Source of the DNA: Desulfofarcimen acetoxidans DSM 771
Lineage (GTDB): Bacteria; Bacillota; Desulfotomaculia; Desulfotomaculales; Desulfofarciminaceae
DNA: 64,000 nt
NCBI RefSeq assembly: GCF_000024205.1
Contig: NC_013216.1
Span: forward strand, 3,658,001 to 3,722,000
Direction: 5' to 3'
Shown: piece by piece, positions 63,839 to 64,000 of the stretch
Position numbering within the stretch: position 1 is the first letter of the stretch
How the letters are laid out: every line of letters begins with the position of its first letter
Notes under the pieces: generated by a model
What the model was told of the DNA's origin: nothing
Database searches by the model: none
The model's input: the letters and a program-made list of their open reading frames with translations, nothing else
Position numbers and translations under genes: made by a program

Positions 63839-64000
63839 TTAATCTATGTTAAATTCAGCAGTTAGGTCATATGTCCTCCGTTCAGGGTCATCTATCCGTT
63901 GAGTCGTTGAAACAGTTTTGCATACACGATACCTGCCTGACTGGTAATCATACTGTTCAGGGTATAAATGGATAATAAAGTCTTTAGACTCTTGAGGAAG
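63839..64000 (-). CDS. Partial hypothetical protein, C-terminal end only
   Basis: A 53-codon frame without a stop runs in from the right edge of the window and ends at 63839-63841. The visible sequence includes DFIIHLYPEQYDYQSG and DDPERRTYDLTAEF. I do not recognise it, and it is cut by the window end, so it could be a gene or a pseudogene fragment. Confidence 0.4.
   Translation of the reverse strand, partial: LPQESKDFIIHLYPEQYDYQSGRYRVCKTVSTTQRIDDPERRTYDLTAEFNID

Overview
The window looks like a chromosome segment of an anaerobic, Gram-positive (monoderm) bacterium of the Desulfotomaculum/Pelotomaculum type (Peptococcaceae). This is inferred from S-layer-homology (SLH) surface proteins, an ECF-type transporter, a selenocysteine formate dehydrogenase with NADH-dehydrogenase-like partners, molybdenum-cofactor genes, and the codon and protein style. 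I could not run any database search, so the genus is not established.

Layout. Bases 1-11800 are an accessory, decayed zone. It holds a tyrosine-recombinase remnant, a HicAB toxin-antitoxin pair, a tRNA-Ile(UAU)-like gene, nested IS elements (two IS1634-like halves, an IS630-like element, a dead IS1182-like element with both inverted repeats), a secreted NHL-repeat protein, remnants of an AAA-ATPase/subtilase pair, an Rhs fragment, and a BlaI/BlaR-like regulator pair whose sensor is broken.

Bases 11892-43777 form the most unusual part: about 32 kb with every gene on the minus strand. It combines an ECF transporter (EcfT, two ATPases, a separate S component), a MotA/TolQ/ExbB-type proton channel with its DUF2149 partner, two TrmO-FmdE fusion proteins, two purple-acid-phosphatase-like enzymes, an alkaline-phosphatase-fold protein that has lost metal ligands, and at least eleven exported proteins sharing a sulfite-oxidase-like (molybdopterin-binding fold) domain. 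These are mixed with SLH, Big2, chitobiase-like, Shr-type HID, RCC1 and Ig-like modules. I read this as a candidate surface-capture and import system for a metal, metal cofactor or tetrapyrrole. The substrate is unknown.

Bases 44554-48364 carry molybdenum-cofactor genes (mobB; two moeA-type genes; mobA). The moeA-type leader can form mutually exclusive terminator and antiterminator hairpins, as in a riboswitch. Bases 48657-59298 hold a tandemly duplicated formate-dehydrogenase operon. One catalytic subunit has an in-frame UGA (selenocysteine) with a bSECIS hairpin, and the other has cysteine at that position. One copy of the partner genes has decayed to remnants. The right end holds 5-formyl-THF cyclo-ligase, a tandem ACT protein, a radical SAM-PDZ-DUF512-type protein, tsaD with a DnaA-box-like cluster beside it, an EEP-family phosphatase/nuclease, and a hairpin-rich non-coding stretch.
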